From contig CAIVVT010000127.1 of the NCBI GenBank assembly GCA_903909435.1, positions 78,503 through 142,502 on the forward strand: DNA of 64,000 nt, in the 5' to 3' direction. The notes beneath the pieces were generated by a model. It was not told the origin of the DNA and made no database searches. It was given only the letters and a program-made list of their open reading frames with translations. The DNA comes from an uncultured Acidobacteriia bacterium. Lineage in GTDB: Bacteria; Acidobacteriota; Terriglobia; Bryobacterales; Bryobacteraceae. A program made the translations under genes and the position numbers. Of this stretch, positions 6,547 through 15,478 are shown one piece after another. Each line of letters starts with the position of its first letter. Position 1 is the stretch's first letter.

Positions 6547-9500
6547 CTAATTAGCTGGTGCCGTTGCGACGACTGGCAGCGAGACGATATTCGAGGTCTG
6601 ATATAACTGCGAAATAGTGAGCGTAGTCTTAGGGTTCGTCAGCAAGCTGGAGTTTAGTTCCAAGTCGATCTGATATATGCCGACGTAGCCCACTTTCAAT
6701 CCGGAGAAAAGGACATTCGCTGTCTTCCCTCCGACCAACCCTGCGACAAACCCGTCGTCTGTCACATTGTTGGTGACGCTACCCTTGAAAGGTTGGCCGT
6801 TGATCATCGCCACAAAATCGCCGGTGTCCTTCAGGCGTCCCAGTCCGGTGGCGTAAATGGAGATGGTCTCCCCCGGTACGGCCGGATTATCGGCCGTTAC
6901 GGGCGCGCCAGCGATGTTTGCGCAGCACAGTTCTGAATTGAACGCGGTCATGATGAGTTTCGCTGCCTGATACGCCGCCGCGGTCGTGGACGTGGCTGCG
7001 GTCACCACCACCGTCGAATTGGCGCTGGTCAGGATCGGAATCCCGTTGCCCATGGGGCCGGGCAAATAGGCCTGCAGGCGAATCCGGGCGAAGGGGCCTG
7101 ACGCAAATGCCTGCACCTCAGGGTCGGACGCATTGATCATTGCGACCAAAGCGTCGCGGACCGTAATCAGAGCGTCGGATGGCTGCACGGTATAACTGTA
7201 TACTCGGTCCCGGATGGTGATGTTCGCCTGATCGCCGCCCTGGATGGAGCCGTCCACGGAGATCGTAGCTGTTGCCTGACTTGAGGAGTGGAACGCGACT
7301 CCCGGGCTAGGCTGCGAAGTTGGATCGTAGAAGATCGAAGGATTCTGCTGAATCACAGGAATATGCAGCGCCGAACTCACCTGGACAGAGCCGTCCGGGT
7401 TCGTCACTCTCACGATGCCTGACGCGGTCCTGGGGAAACGGATTGTATCGGTAACGTTCACCGTAGTTGTAGGATCGGGCACGTTCGTTTCGGGTTCAAG
7501 CGCAAAGGCCAGTTCGATCGGCATTTGTGCCACGAACGAAGTTGGCGTCACTGCGACCAGCGGGCATTTGATCCCGTCCACGTAAAACTCGACCCCGCCC
7601 AGCGAAGTGGGCAGCGGCTTGTTCAACGGCTGCACCGGAGGCACTTGGGCCGCCGTCAGGTTCACGATGTTCTGGTCCTTGCCCCCCGAGATTCGTACCA
7701 GGGAGTAAGGCGCCATTAGCGTGGAAAGCTGTCCACCCGTCAGCGTGGTCCCCGACGCCGTCAGCGTGGTCTTCGGGGTTGTCAGGCTGTTCGAAGCGGC
7801 CAAAGTGACGTTGTTGCCGTCGATATCGGCGGCTTTCGCTTTCAGGATCAGGGCGGCGGCAACCGGATTCGGTATGGCCGTAACGTAGGGATCTCCTGCT
7901 CCGTTGTTCGCGCTGTTGATCGCATTCGCCAGGCCGTTGACGATGTCGGCGATCGTGTTGCTGGCCTTTTCCGCGAACGAATAGCCAACGGTAATCTCGG
8001 TGCCGGTTGAATCCTTAACCTGGTTGTTCCCGATGGTGACCGTCAACGTATCGTTATCCTCGGGAGTACCACTCACGGTTACCGTTCCCTGGGCATATAC
8101 GAACGGACTGGCGGCGCTGCGGGCTGCGGCGATCGGAAGTTGGAAATCACCCGGGGTGAAAACGGCAACTCTGCGGTTGAACGTGTCGGCAACATACAGG
8201 TTGGTTCCGTCCCAGGCCAGCGAGTTCGGCGCCCTGAATGAGGCGGCCGAGGAAACTCCAGCTGGCGTGTTCGAATCCGAACTGTCTTCGGCGTATTGGT
8301 CGATCTGTCCCAGAATGACGTCGGCAGCCGCGCCGTTTGCAGTTGGGATCTGATTGTAGATCAACACACGGTCGTTGCCGGAATCGGCGATGAACAGCCT
8401 GGTTCCATCGCTGATGGCGGACATCGGGGAGCTGAGCGTACCGCCGCATCGGCTGGGGTAGTAGTACAGCGTCACACCTGTTTCGCTGGTCGTATCCGTG
8501 TTATTCGACGCGCACAGATCGGAATGGTAGATCGTGAAGCCCTTGGCGTCCGTCGTCGTGCTCATCGTGTTGGAGTAGTTGGACGTCATGTCCTTCTGCC
8601 CCACAACCACGTCCGCGGCCTGCCCGTTCGTCGTCGGAATCGAATTCCAGATCAAAACCCGGTTCTGGAAATTGTCAGAAACAAATAGGTGCTGGCCGTC
8701 GCTGGACACCGAGGCCGGCGCGAACAAGGTGCTGGCCGTCGTCTTGATGGTGTAGAGGTTCTGCACATCGACATCGAGGCTGGGCTGACCCAGAACGAAC
8801 TTGGCGGCTTGGCCGTTGCCCGTGATCGGGCCGTAGTACAACACGCGGTCGTTGCCCGTGTCGGCCACCCAAAGGCCGTTGTTCGCGTCGAAAAACGCCC
8901 CGGACGGAGCGCGCAGGGAAGTGGCCGAAGCGTGGCCGTGTGGGTACCCGTACAACCCATACTTGCCTGAGGTGAACGAGGTGAAGTCCGGCTGGCCAAC
9001 GACGAAATCCGCCGCCTGATCGTTGGTCAGCGGCAGCGATTTCCAGACCAGCACGCGGTTGTTGTCCGCGTCCGCGACGGCGAACATCGTGCCGTTATAG
9101 GCCACTCCCACCGGAAAGCGCATCGTTTGCGCGGTGGGCGCCTGGTTCAGTGTGGTGGATTGGTTCGGTAGGTAGCTTGTGAAATCGGGTTGGCCAAGCA
9201 CGACCGAGGCTCCCGCCCAGGGGGTCCCGCCGGGTGCGACCATGCCCGGAGCGGAGCCCAGGCAGATCGGGCAAGGAGTCCCGTTCTGGACGATCTCATC
9301 GTGCGGGTTGGGGATCGAGGCTGAGATGTTGCTATAGATCAGGACGCGGTTGTTGTTGGGAAATGCACCCTGCCGGTTGGAGTCGGCGACTACAAGCGTG
9401 CCGTTGGCAAACGCTACGCCCTGGGTGGCGCCAATCAGCGTTTGAGCCGTCTCGCTTCGCTGCGCCGCGAACCTCGGTTGCCCGATAACAAGGCGGGCGG

Positions 9501-9771
9501 CCTGCCCCGTGGAGAACGCCGGCTGCGTGGTAGCCACGCTCATGATCGCTGCAGGACGGCTGGTGGAATGCGCCACAGTCTGGTTGGAGTTCGGGATGCG
9601 GTTCGCGGCGCCGCTGCGCTGACCCCGGATGCTTTGAGCCTGGGAGGCCTCGCTAGTTGGGTCCGCGCCGCGCATGGGCTCGACCATGCGTTGTGCGTTC
9701 GGCCCGGTAAAGGACTGCGGCTGCGCCAAAACAAGGCTCGCAGATAGCAATAAAAGTGCGCTCAGCTTCAT
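6547..9771 (-). CDS. Secreted NHL-repeat protein with Solibacter-type C-terminal domain
   Basis: 1074 residues from ATG 9771, giving a clear signal peptide (MKLSALLLLSASLVLAQ). About residues 75-540 contain six or seven NHL-like beta-propeller repeats, each with a signature such as NRVLIWNSIP...GQAADVVVGQ and LFVADSGNDRVL. Two copies of a roughly 100-residue module (near 545-670 and 820-940) resemble domains seen in phage tail proteins (YSF/YSY, iterated Ala/Asn, then GNNVTL or GNGIPIL). The Solibacter uncharacterised C-terminal domain (TIGR03437-like) is visible in two parts: LPTSLGGVEFYVDG near 700 and PGETISIYATGLG near 970. Probably extracellular, for binding or scaffolding; ligand unknown. 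This protein is the best taxonomic marker in the window. Confidence 0.85.
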   Translation of the reverse strand: MKLSALLLLSASLVLAQPQSFTGPNAQRMVEPMRGADPTSEASQAQSIRGQRSGAANRIPNSNQTVAHSTSRPAAIMSVATTQPAFSTGQAARLVIGQPRFAAQRSETAQTLIGATQGVAFANGTLVVADSNRQGAFPNNNRVLIYSNISASIPNPHDEIVQNGTPCPICLGSAPGMVAPGGTPWAGASVVLGQPDFTSYLPNQSTTLNQAPTAQTMRFPVGVAYNGTMFAVADADNNRVLVWKSLPLTNDQAADFVVGQPDFTSFTSGKYGLYGYPHGHASATSLRAPSGAFFDANNGLWVADTGNDRVLYYGPITGNGQAAKFVLGQPSLDVDVQNLYTIKTTASTLFAPASVSSDGQHLFVSDNFQNRVLIWNSIPTTNGQAADVVVGQKDMTSNYSNTMSTTTDAKGFTIYHSDLCASNNTDTTSETGVTLYYYPSRCGGTLSSPMSAISDGTRLFIADSGNDRVLIYNQIPTANGAAADVILGQIDQYAEDSSDSNTPAGVSSAASFRAPNSLAWDGTNLYVADTFNRRVAVFTPGDFQLPIAAARSAASPFVYAQGTVTVSGTPEDNDTLTVTIGNNQVKDSTGTEITVGYSFAEKASNTIADIVNGLANAINSANNGAGDPYVTAIPNPVAAALILKAKAADIDGNNVTLAASNSLTTPKTTLTASGTTLTGGQLSTLMAPYSLVRISGGKDQNIVNLTAAQVPPVQPLNKPLPTSLGGVEFYVDGIKCPLVAVTPTSFVAQMPIELAFALEPETNVPDPTTTVNVTDTIRFPRTASGIVRVTNPDGSVQVSSALHIPVIQQNPSIFYDPTSQPSPGVAFHSSSQATATISVDGSIQGGDQANITIRDRVYSYTVQPSDALITVRDALVAMINASDPEVQAFASGPFARIRLQAYLPGPMGNGIPILTSANSTVVVTAATSTTAAAYQAAKLIMTAFNSELCCANIAGAPVTADNPAVPGETISIYATGLGRLKDTGDFVAMINGQPFKGSVTNNVTDDGFVAGLVGGKTANVLFSGLKVGYVGIYQIDLELNSSLLTNPKTTLTISQLYQTSNIVSLPVVATAPAN

Positions 9772-9925
9772 GGTTGCAGTTCGTTCAGAGGTAGGCAAAC
9801 TCTCAGTATATCAGGGCGTTAACGTCGCTCGGGGCTTCAAGACGGACTTCTGGACAGAGATGAGACGTACCGCCCTGGTGTAGCGTTTCTTCCGGCTGCG
9901 CGCTGGTCGTAACCTCACCCTCGGC

Positions 9926-11896
9926 TCACCATAGGTATTCCTTCGCATTGCGTCTGCGCTGGTAGCCGTCCAGGACGTGAACCACGCGTATTTTCTTCAA
10001 CTTGGCGGGGGAAAGCTGACCGATCGGCAGGTAGATAATGCTCCGTCCCAGACGCGCCGCGGCGTTGCGAAAGACAGACCGGGGCGGTTTGGATGCGACG
10101 TAAAGCACGTGCCGCTCCAGGGAGTAGTCCAGCCCCGCCAGCAGCAGCCGTTCGGACTTGCTTTCCGCCATGTCGTAATCCGGGTCGCTCCAGACGTCGA
10201 ACATGCGGTGCGAGGGCAGCACCATCAGAAATCCGCCGTATTCGGCCCGTCCAATGCCTGGCCCGATCATGTGCTCGAACGGAAAGGTGGAATAGAACGC
10301 CATGTCGGACTCGTTCTGATGCTCGCCCAACCACGTGGTGCAGTAGCCAAAACGGTCCCCGGGATCCTCGTCGAATATGACCACCACCGCGCCGACGTCC
10401 CCAGCCAGTCGCTCAGAGCGCCGTACCCAGATCTCCTGGCGGTGCCAATTGCGGATGGTCTCCCGCACGTCGATGCCATCGAGCAGAGAGGTCTTGAACG
10501 GCTCCACGTGGGTCCGGTCGTCGCTCAGCATCGAGCGGGCCTTCTGGCGGAGCATCCGCCCGTAGTCCTCGATCACCAGATCCTCGGGTGGATAGCTGCA
10601 GATGGCGTCCCCATCTACCCGCTGAGCCCACTCGCCGGGGTATTTCTCCTTAGGCCTTTCTTTGAGCCCGCGCGGCAGTCTCATTCGCTTCTCGCGCAAT
10701 GGCATGCGGTGCAGCTGCATCCGCCGCGTGTTGGGAGAAAGGTCCTCGCTCCTCAATAGGCGGGTTTCCAGCTCCGATTCCGCAAGTTGCCAGGGCCATT
10801 GTCCCGCCGCGTGCCAGACCTCCCAAGCGAAGTTGTCGTCAACCACGCCCCGAGAGGCCGTCAGCAGATCGAACAGGTCGGGCAGCAGCATCTGGGCGCT
10901 CAGGGCCAGCTTCCGGGAGAAACGCGCGAGCTGACGCTTCTGCCAACTGGTGAGTTGCTCGTTGGCCTGGATGCGGTAGTTGAGTTCCGCTTCTCGCAGC
11001 AGTTCGCGCTGCAGGCTCAGCCGGTCGGGCGGAGGGTCCTCAGCCGCCGTCCGCCAATTTTCGTAACGCTCGGCGTAATACGGCGGCAGACTGCAGACCT
11101 CGGCCAGGCAATCCGGATGCAGGTTGACGACCGAAAACTCCAGCGAAGAACCGGACGCGTTTGCCTCCTCCGCATCCCCCGCGGGCACTTCCAGGCAATT
11201 CAAGAGGGAGGGTGCGGACTGGAAGGCGATGACTGCCAGCGTCTCCCGCGCCGGATCGGACCCCTGTAGCGTCGAGGCCATTGCGAGCGTTGTCGAATCG
11301 GGGCTTGCAGCCGCCCCCGAGGCTGCCAAAGCAAGCCTTGCGTATGTCTCGATCCCGAGCCGGGTTGCGGCATAGCTATCAGGCAGAGGCCCAGCGCCCA
11401 GCCGGTCAGGGCCATGCATTTCCTCTGCCGGGCTTTCCAAAAGGAATAGGATTTCGGCCTCGATTTCAAGCGCTGACCGGACCGCCTCAACGTATGGGTC
11501 GCCCGGCTCGACGATCCAGTAATTGTCCTGTGCGTCTTCGCTTGACGTTGGATCCGACCACGACCACGCGACGGCCGATAGTTCGGGCAGACGCGCCACT
11601 GCGCCCAGAATCCCGGTGCTGAGATCCCGCCACAGCGGCACCGCGACGACCGCGGGTCTCGCGGCCAGGATCGTTCGCCGCACCTCGACGGCGAACTCCA
11701 TGCTGCCCTCTACGACCGGCAGAAGGGTCACGTGTCCGTGTTGGAGGCGAGTAGTCAATGCGCACCGCCAGGAACCAATTGGAACCGCTCCGCCACCCGT
11801 TGGCCCGCCGCCCAATCCGAGCGTGCGCAAGCGCTCATCCAGACTGTCGAATTCGCCGGTAAATGTCCGTAAGAGGTTGATTCCATATTCAGGCAC
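9926..11896 (-). CDS. Large protein of unknown function, partner of a MoxR ATPase
   Basis: 656 residues, no signal peptide or membrane segment, so cytoplasmic. The N-terminal 150 residues have alternating beta/alpha character, with VEGSMEFAVEVRRTILAARP and VVAVPLWRD followed later by EIEAEILFLLESP. This layout is reminiscent of the TraB/ChaN-like or DUF5682-like domains found beside MoxR ATPases. The middle (about 290-430) is helical and charged. The C-terminal 200 residues form another alpha/beta domain with VVVIFDEDPGD, FYSTFPFEHMIGPGIGRAEYG and a conserved-looking YVASKPPRSVFRNAAA. No DxSxS (VWA) motif is present. It lies 61 bp downstream of the MoxR gene on the same strand, so the two probably act together. 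Function unassigned. Confidence 0.75.
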   Translation of the reverse strand: MPEYGINLLRTFTGEFDSLDERLRTLGLGGGPTGGGAVPIGSWRCALTTRLQHGHVTLLPVVEGSMEFAVEVRRTILAARPAVVAVPLWRDLSTGILGAVARLPELSAVAWSWSDPTSSEDAQDNYWIVEPGDPYVEAVRSALEIEAEILFLLESPAEEMHGPDRLGAGPLPDSYAATRLGIETYARLALAASGAAASPDSTTLAMASTLQGSDPARETLAVIAFQSAPSLLNCLEVPAGDAEEANASGSSLEFSVVNLHPDCLAEVCSLPPYYAERYENWRTAAEDPPPDRLSLQRELLREAELNYRIQANEQLTSWQKRQLARFSRKLALSAQMLLPDLFDLLTASRGVVDDNFAWEVWHAAGQWPWQLAESELETRLLRSEDLSPNTRRMQLHRMPLREKRMRLPRGLKERPKEKYPGEWAQRVDGDAICSYPPEDLVIEDYGRMLRQKARSMLSDDRTHVEPFKTSLLDGIDVRETIRNWHRQEIWVRRSERLAGDVGAVVVIFDEDPGDRFGYCTTWLGEHQNESDMAFYSTFPFEHMIGPGIGRAEYGGFLMVLPSHRMFDVWSDPDYDMAESKSERLLLAGLDYSLERHVLYVASKPPRSVFRNAAARLGRSIIYLPIGQLSPAKLKKIRVVHVLDGYQRRRNAKEYLW

Positions 11897-11957
11897 TTGC
11901 AGAATTCGATGAGTTCGGCGATTTCGTCCTATGCGACCTTCGCCCGGCCTCCAATCC

Positions 11958-12794
11958 TCAGGCCAACCTCAGATACCGCAGTGCCTCTTCGCCCAGTGTC
12001 TGCCGCACCGAGAACTCAACCGGCGGCTTCCACCCCGCGCGGCTGCTGACGGCCGGGAGTCCGGCCATCAGTTTCATGGAATAGCGCGCGATGTTGATGC
12101 CGTCACGCACCGTGTACCGCTCGTCCTCGACGTGCGCCAGTTGCAGGAAATCGGTGACGTAGTTCAGCAGTTCCTCGTCCGCGAAGGGCAGGTTCTCGTG
12201 CAATATCGCCAGTTCTTCTTCGCGTTCCGGAAAGTCGATCAGGATCTGGGGCTGCAGCCGCGAATGAATATACTCGGGCAGATCGAAGGTCGAGGCATCG
12301 TCGTTCATGGTCGCAACCAACCGGAATCCCGGGTGCGCTTTCACCTTGATGCCGGCCAGGAGCGATTCGACATAGCGCCGCCCGTCCAGCAGCGGAGCCA
12401 GGCTGGCCCAGCTCTTCTCCGACATTCGATTGCCTTCGTCCAGGATGGCCACCCCGCCGCGAATCATAGCCGTCAACAACGGCGAGGCCACGTAGCGCAG
12501 CGATTGCGGCCCGTCGATCACCGGCTGCACGATCAAATCTTCAGGGCGAGTGTCCACGGTCGCCTGCATGACGTAGGTTTCACGCCCGAGTCGCCGCGCC
12601 GCCGCGAAGGCCAGCGTCGTCTTACCGACACCCGGCTTGCCCACCAGGCGCGGACTCATAGGTGTGTCGCGCGGGTCTACCACCAGCCAGGCAGCCAGCA
12701 ACTGCCGCATAGCCTCGTCCTGGCCCACCCACTCCACCGGCAGCTCGTCGGGATGCGCGAGATGCAGGGTGACGCCGTCGATGACAACAACCAT
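11958..12794 (-). CDS. MoxR-family AAA+ ATPase
   Basis: 278 residues from ATG 12794-12792; a longer frame to 12974 exists but its extra 60 residues look non-coding. Walker A is G52-K-P-G-V-G-K58-T-T, Walker B is ILDEGN (117-122), sensor 1 is ATMND (N164) and an arginine-finger candidate is R179 in HSRLQP. This is the architecture of MoxR-type chaperone ATPases, which usually act with VWA proteins to insert cofactors or assemble complexes. Here no VWA gene is adjacent; instead the 656-residue protein follows directly. No clear ribosome binding site is visible. Confidence 0.88.
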   Translation of the reverse strand: MVVVIDGVTLHLAHPDELPVEWVGQDEAMRQLLAAWLVVDPRDTPMSPRLVGKPGVGKTTLAFAAARRLGRETYVMQATVDTRPEDLIVQPVIDGPQSLRYVASPLLTAMIRGGVAILDEGNRMSEKSWASLAPLLDGRRYVESLLAGIKVKAHPGFRLVATMNDDASTFDLPEYIHSRLQPQILIDFPEREEELAILHENLPFADEELLNYVTDFLQLAHVEDERYTVRDGINIARYSMKLMAGLPAVSSRAGWKPPVEFSVRQTLGEEALRYLRLA

Positions 12795-13247
12795 ATGGTC
12801 TATTGTGCAAGAAACTCGACGAATGGCACTCAGTTTCTCAGCGGGCTCCTGGGAACAGTTCGCGTAGAGCCCATATCGAGCATCTGATTGGCGGGTCTGC
12901 AGCCAGGCTGAATGCTTGAAACCGAAGTGACCGCGAGGCCTGACCGGTGGTGAGCCGCGACGGGATCGCTTCACGACCGGGCTACTTCCCAGCCCAGCAC
13001 AGCCTTTTCAGCACGCACCCACGCACGGCCCAGCGTCGTCGATTGTGCTCACTAGCACGCTGCGTTCGCGGTCGATCGTTCGCCTGCCAAAGGCGCCAGC
13101 CGGGGCGTCCCCTTCACTCACCAGCCCTGTCCCCGGCGACTTCCTCGGCGCGGCGCCGATTTCCAGCTATTTTCAAGGAGAGCCGGGAATTCTGCGTCCT
13201 CTGGGCGCCCGGCCGCCGTTATAGCAGTTGAAGGTCAAGGAAAACGG
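12795..13247. other. Divergent intergenic region, MoxR operon / sigma factor
   Basis: 450 bp without a supported gene; short open frames here lack ribosome sites and family features. It must hold the promoters of both the leftward MoxR operon and the rightward sigma-factor operon. AAGGA at 13237-13241 is the ribosome site of the sigma factor. I could not define promoter boxes reliably. Confidence 0.4.
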
Positions 13248-13835
13248 GTGAAGCTGCCGGGTGTCACAGTATCGGACAGAACGCCGGACAGGGCGCCCGG
13301 AACGGCGGCGTCCGAAGTTGGATCGCCTACCGATACGGCCGCAGCCGAGTTTTCCGCCCTGGTTTGCGAACATCAGTCGATGGTGTTCAGCATCGCGCTG
13401 CATTACCTGCGCGACCGGGAGTCGGCCGAGGAAGTGGCTCAGGATGTATTCCTGCAGTTGTACCGCCACAAGCATCGACTGGAGGGGCCGGGGCATATCA
13501 CGGCTTGGTTGCGTCGCGTGGCGTGCCACCGCTCGATTGACTATGCGCGGCGCCACCACATGGACGCGCGGGTCGGGTTAGATGAGATTGGCGAACCGGC
13601 GGGCGCGGTGCAGCCGGACGATCCGATGCTGCGGGAGAGATTGCGCAAGCTGGTTCTCTCGCTGCCCGAAAAGGCGAAGATGGTGATGATCCTGCGTTAC
13701 CAGGAAGACTTGGACCCGGAGGAAATTGCGCGAGAATTAGAGATGCCGGTGAGTACGGTGAAGAGCCATTTGCAGCGTTCTCTGAGCGTGCTTCGACAGA
13801 AGTTCGGTCGGGCGCTGGGAGGGAATCAGCGATGA
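13248..13835 (+). CDS. ECF-type RNA polymerase sigma factor
   Basis: 195 residues from GTG 13248, with AAGGA about 6 nt upstream. Sigma-70 region 2 spans about residues 38-105 (HQSMVFSIALHYLRD, EEVAQDVFLQLYRH, DYARR). Region 4 spans about 138-188 (LPEKAKMVMILRY, EEIARELEMPVSTVKSHL). Regions 1 and 3 are absent, as in the ECF class. The first 30 residues are an extra low-complexity extension. Its stop overlaps the start of the next gene (ATGA), which encodes a membrane protein of anti-sigma size, so this is a sigma/anti-sigma pair. Target promoters are unknown. Confidence 0.92.
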   Translation: MKLPGVTVSDRTPDRAPGTAASEVGSPTDTAAAEFSALVCEHQSMVFSIALHYLRDRESAEEVAQDVFLQLYRHKHRLEGPGHITAWLRRVACHRSIDYARRHHMDARVGLDEIGEPAGAVQPDDPMLRERLRKLVLSLPEKAKMVMILRYQEDLDPEEIARELEMPVSTVKSHLQRSLSVLRQKFGRALGGNQR

Positions 13836-14200
13836 GCGGCCAGGAAGATCGATTCGATAGCGAGTTGCGTGCTGCAATGCGCCGCGAGGAGGCCCCGCTG
13901 GGTTTTGAGGCCCGTCTGATGGCCCGGCTCGACGCTGAGCAAAAGCGGGAAAGCGTGCTCGCCCGCTGGTTAAAGCTTCCCCTGCTGCCGCTTCCGATGA
14001 TGTCCCGCTGGGCTTTCATGGCCGTGTTGTGCCTGGTCGTGGTAGCCGGAGTTCAATTTGAGCGCGACCGGCAGGAGCGGATCGAGGGTCAGGCGGCAAA
14101 AGTGAAGCTCATGCAGGCCCTGCGCGTCACTGGATCACAGCTTCAGGCAGTGCGTGAAAAGGTGTTGGAATCGTCGGCCGATCGCCCTGCCGGAGAATGA
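13832..14200 (+). CDS. Putative membrane-anchored anti-sigma factor
   Basis: 122 residues, start ATG overlapping the sigma-factor stop by 4 bases. Residues 1-48 are cytoplasmic and charged, the part that would hold the sigma factor. A single transmembrane helix follows (about 59-75, WAFMAVLCLVVVAGVQF), and the remaining 45 residues are a helical periplasmic segment. No zinc-binding HxxxCxxC anti-sigma motif is present. The anti-sigma assignment rests on coupling to the sigma gene and on topology, not on sequence similarity. Confidence 0.65.
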   Translation: MSGQEDRFDSELRAAMRREEAPLGFEARLMARLDAEQKRESVLARWLKLPLLPLPMMSRWAFMAVLCLVVVAGVQFERDRQERIEGQAAKVKLMQALRVTGSQLQAVREKVLESSADRPAGE

Positions 14201-14363
14201 GCGATTGAAGCAGCCTGGGCTAAAGACATGGGACGGACTCTGCGGATCATACGGGTTTAGCGGGACTTAGAAACCCGCGGCGCGCGATCGGGAGCTGATC
14301 CCGGCATGGCACGCAACACGGCGTGCAAGACAAGACAGGTCGAAAGATGTTGAGGGAGAGACT

Positions 14364-14909
14364 ATGAAACTCGCAGTGTGTTTACTCGTATTGACGACGG
14401 GCGCGGCACAGGCTCAGATGCTGCTCAAAATCCCGGATTCTTTCTCCAAACTGGCCGAGAAAGCGGAAGAGGTCGTGGATGTGACCCTGGACCCCGCTAT
14501 GCTCGGTCTGGCCAGCAAGTTCCTTTCCGACAAAGACGCGGACGAGAAGGCGGCCAAGAAGGTCGTTAGCGGCCTGAAGGGGATTTATGTGAAGAGTTAC
14601 ACCTTCGCCAAAGAGGGCGAATACTCTGACGCCGACGTGGAACTGCTGCGTGCGCAGCTGCGCGGCCCCGGCTGGTCGTGCATCGTGAATGTGCGTAGCA
14701 AGAAAGACCGCGAGAATGCCCAGGTCTGTTTCTTCTCGCAGAACGGCACAGTCGCCGGACTGGCGATCGTGGCATCGGAGCCCAAGGAACTGACCATCGT
14801 GAACATAGCCGGCTTCATCGACAAGGAGCATCTCGGACTTCTGGAGGGCCAATTTGGGATTCCCAAGATACATACCGAGGACAAGCAGAAGAAAGACGAC
14901 AAAGACTGA
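14364..14909 (+). CDS. DUF4252 secreted protein
   Basis: 181 residues with a signal peptide (MKLAVCLLVLTTGAAQAQ). The mature part matches the DUF4252 pattern: an early amphipathic segment (FSKLAEKAEEVVDVTLD), then GLKGIYVKSYTF, a variable middle and ELTIVNIAGFID near the end. The tail is strongly charged (Lys/Asp). Members are often next to ECF sigma/anti-sigma genes, as here. Biochemical function unknown. GAGGGAGA provides the ribosome site. The gene at 14951 is probably in the same operon. Confidence 0.8.
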   Translation: MKLAVCLLVLTTGAAQAQMLLKIPDSFSKLAEKAEEVVDVTLDPAMLGLASKFLSDKDADEKAAKKVVSGLKGIYVKSYTFAKEGEYSDADVELLRAQLRGPGWSCIVNVRSKKDRENAQVCFFSQNGTVAGLAIVASEPKELTIVNIAGFIDKEHLGLLEGQFGIPKIHTEDKQKKDDKD

Positions 14910-14950
14910 GCGAGTCCCTAGTCACTTAGCGCAGCGGAGTGGAGGAAAGC

Positions 14951-15472
14951 ATGAGAATCAGGTTCTTACCGGCGATATTGCTTTTGCTCGGTGTGATTTG
15001 CCGGCCAGCGTCCGGAGCCGAGCGCGACTTTCAAGCGGTAGTTGGCGCGATCGAGGGGCACCTGGGCGTTCATCGCACACACATCCCCATCCTGGGTTTT
15101 GCCAAACTGTTTGTAAAAGCGTCCACCCCTTCCGGTCTGCATGGTCTTGAACTGGCGACTTTCGAGGATCTTCGGTATTCGCCCGATAGAATCGGCGACT
15201 TCCGTAACATCGTCAGCGCCGCGCTGGGCGACTCCTGGCATACCATGGTCCAGGTTCAAGCCGCGGGGCGTAGAGAATACACCGGCATCTTCATCAAGGG
15301 GCAAGGCGGCCAGTTCCGCATGCTGATAGCCACGATTGAGGCGCAGGAAGCGACCGTGGTCGAGGTACAGCTCAGCCCGTCGCAGTGGTTCGATTGGCTA
15401 AGCAACCCCGCCCGGATGGGTCAGCGGGTGGGCGGCAAGAACCGGCATGAGGGGTGCTGCGAGGAGGAGTGA
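14951..15472 (+). CDS. Secreted hypothetical protein, DUF4252-like operon partner
   Basis: 173 residues from ATG 14951, preceded by a strong GGAGGAAAGC. The signal peptide is MRIRFLPAILLLLGVICRPASG. The mature domain has an alpha/beta pattern with HTMVQVQAAGRREYTGIFIK, similar in length and position to the preceding DUF4252 protein, so a shared origin is plausible. The C-terminus is basic then Cys/Glu-rich (GCCEEE). Together 13248-15472 form a stress-type unit: sigma factor, anti-sigma and two secreted proteins. Confidence 0.65.
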   Translation: MRIRFLPAILLLLGVICRPASGAERDFQAVVGAIEGHLGVHRTHIPILGFAKLFVKASTPSGLHGLELATFEDLRYSPDRIGDFRNIVSAALGDSWHTMVQVQAAGRREYTGIFIKGQGGQFRMLIATIEAQEATVVEVQLSPSQWFDWLSNPARMGQRVGGKNRHEGCCEEE

Positions 15473-15478
15473 GCCGGC

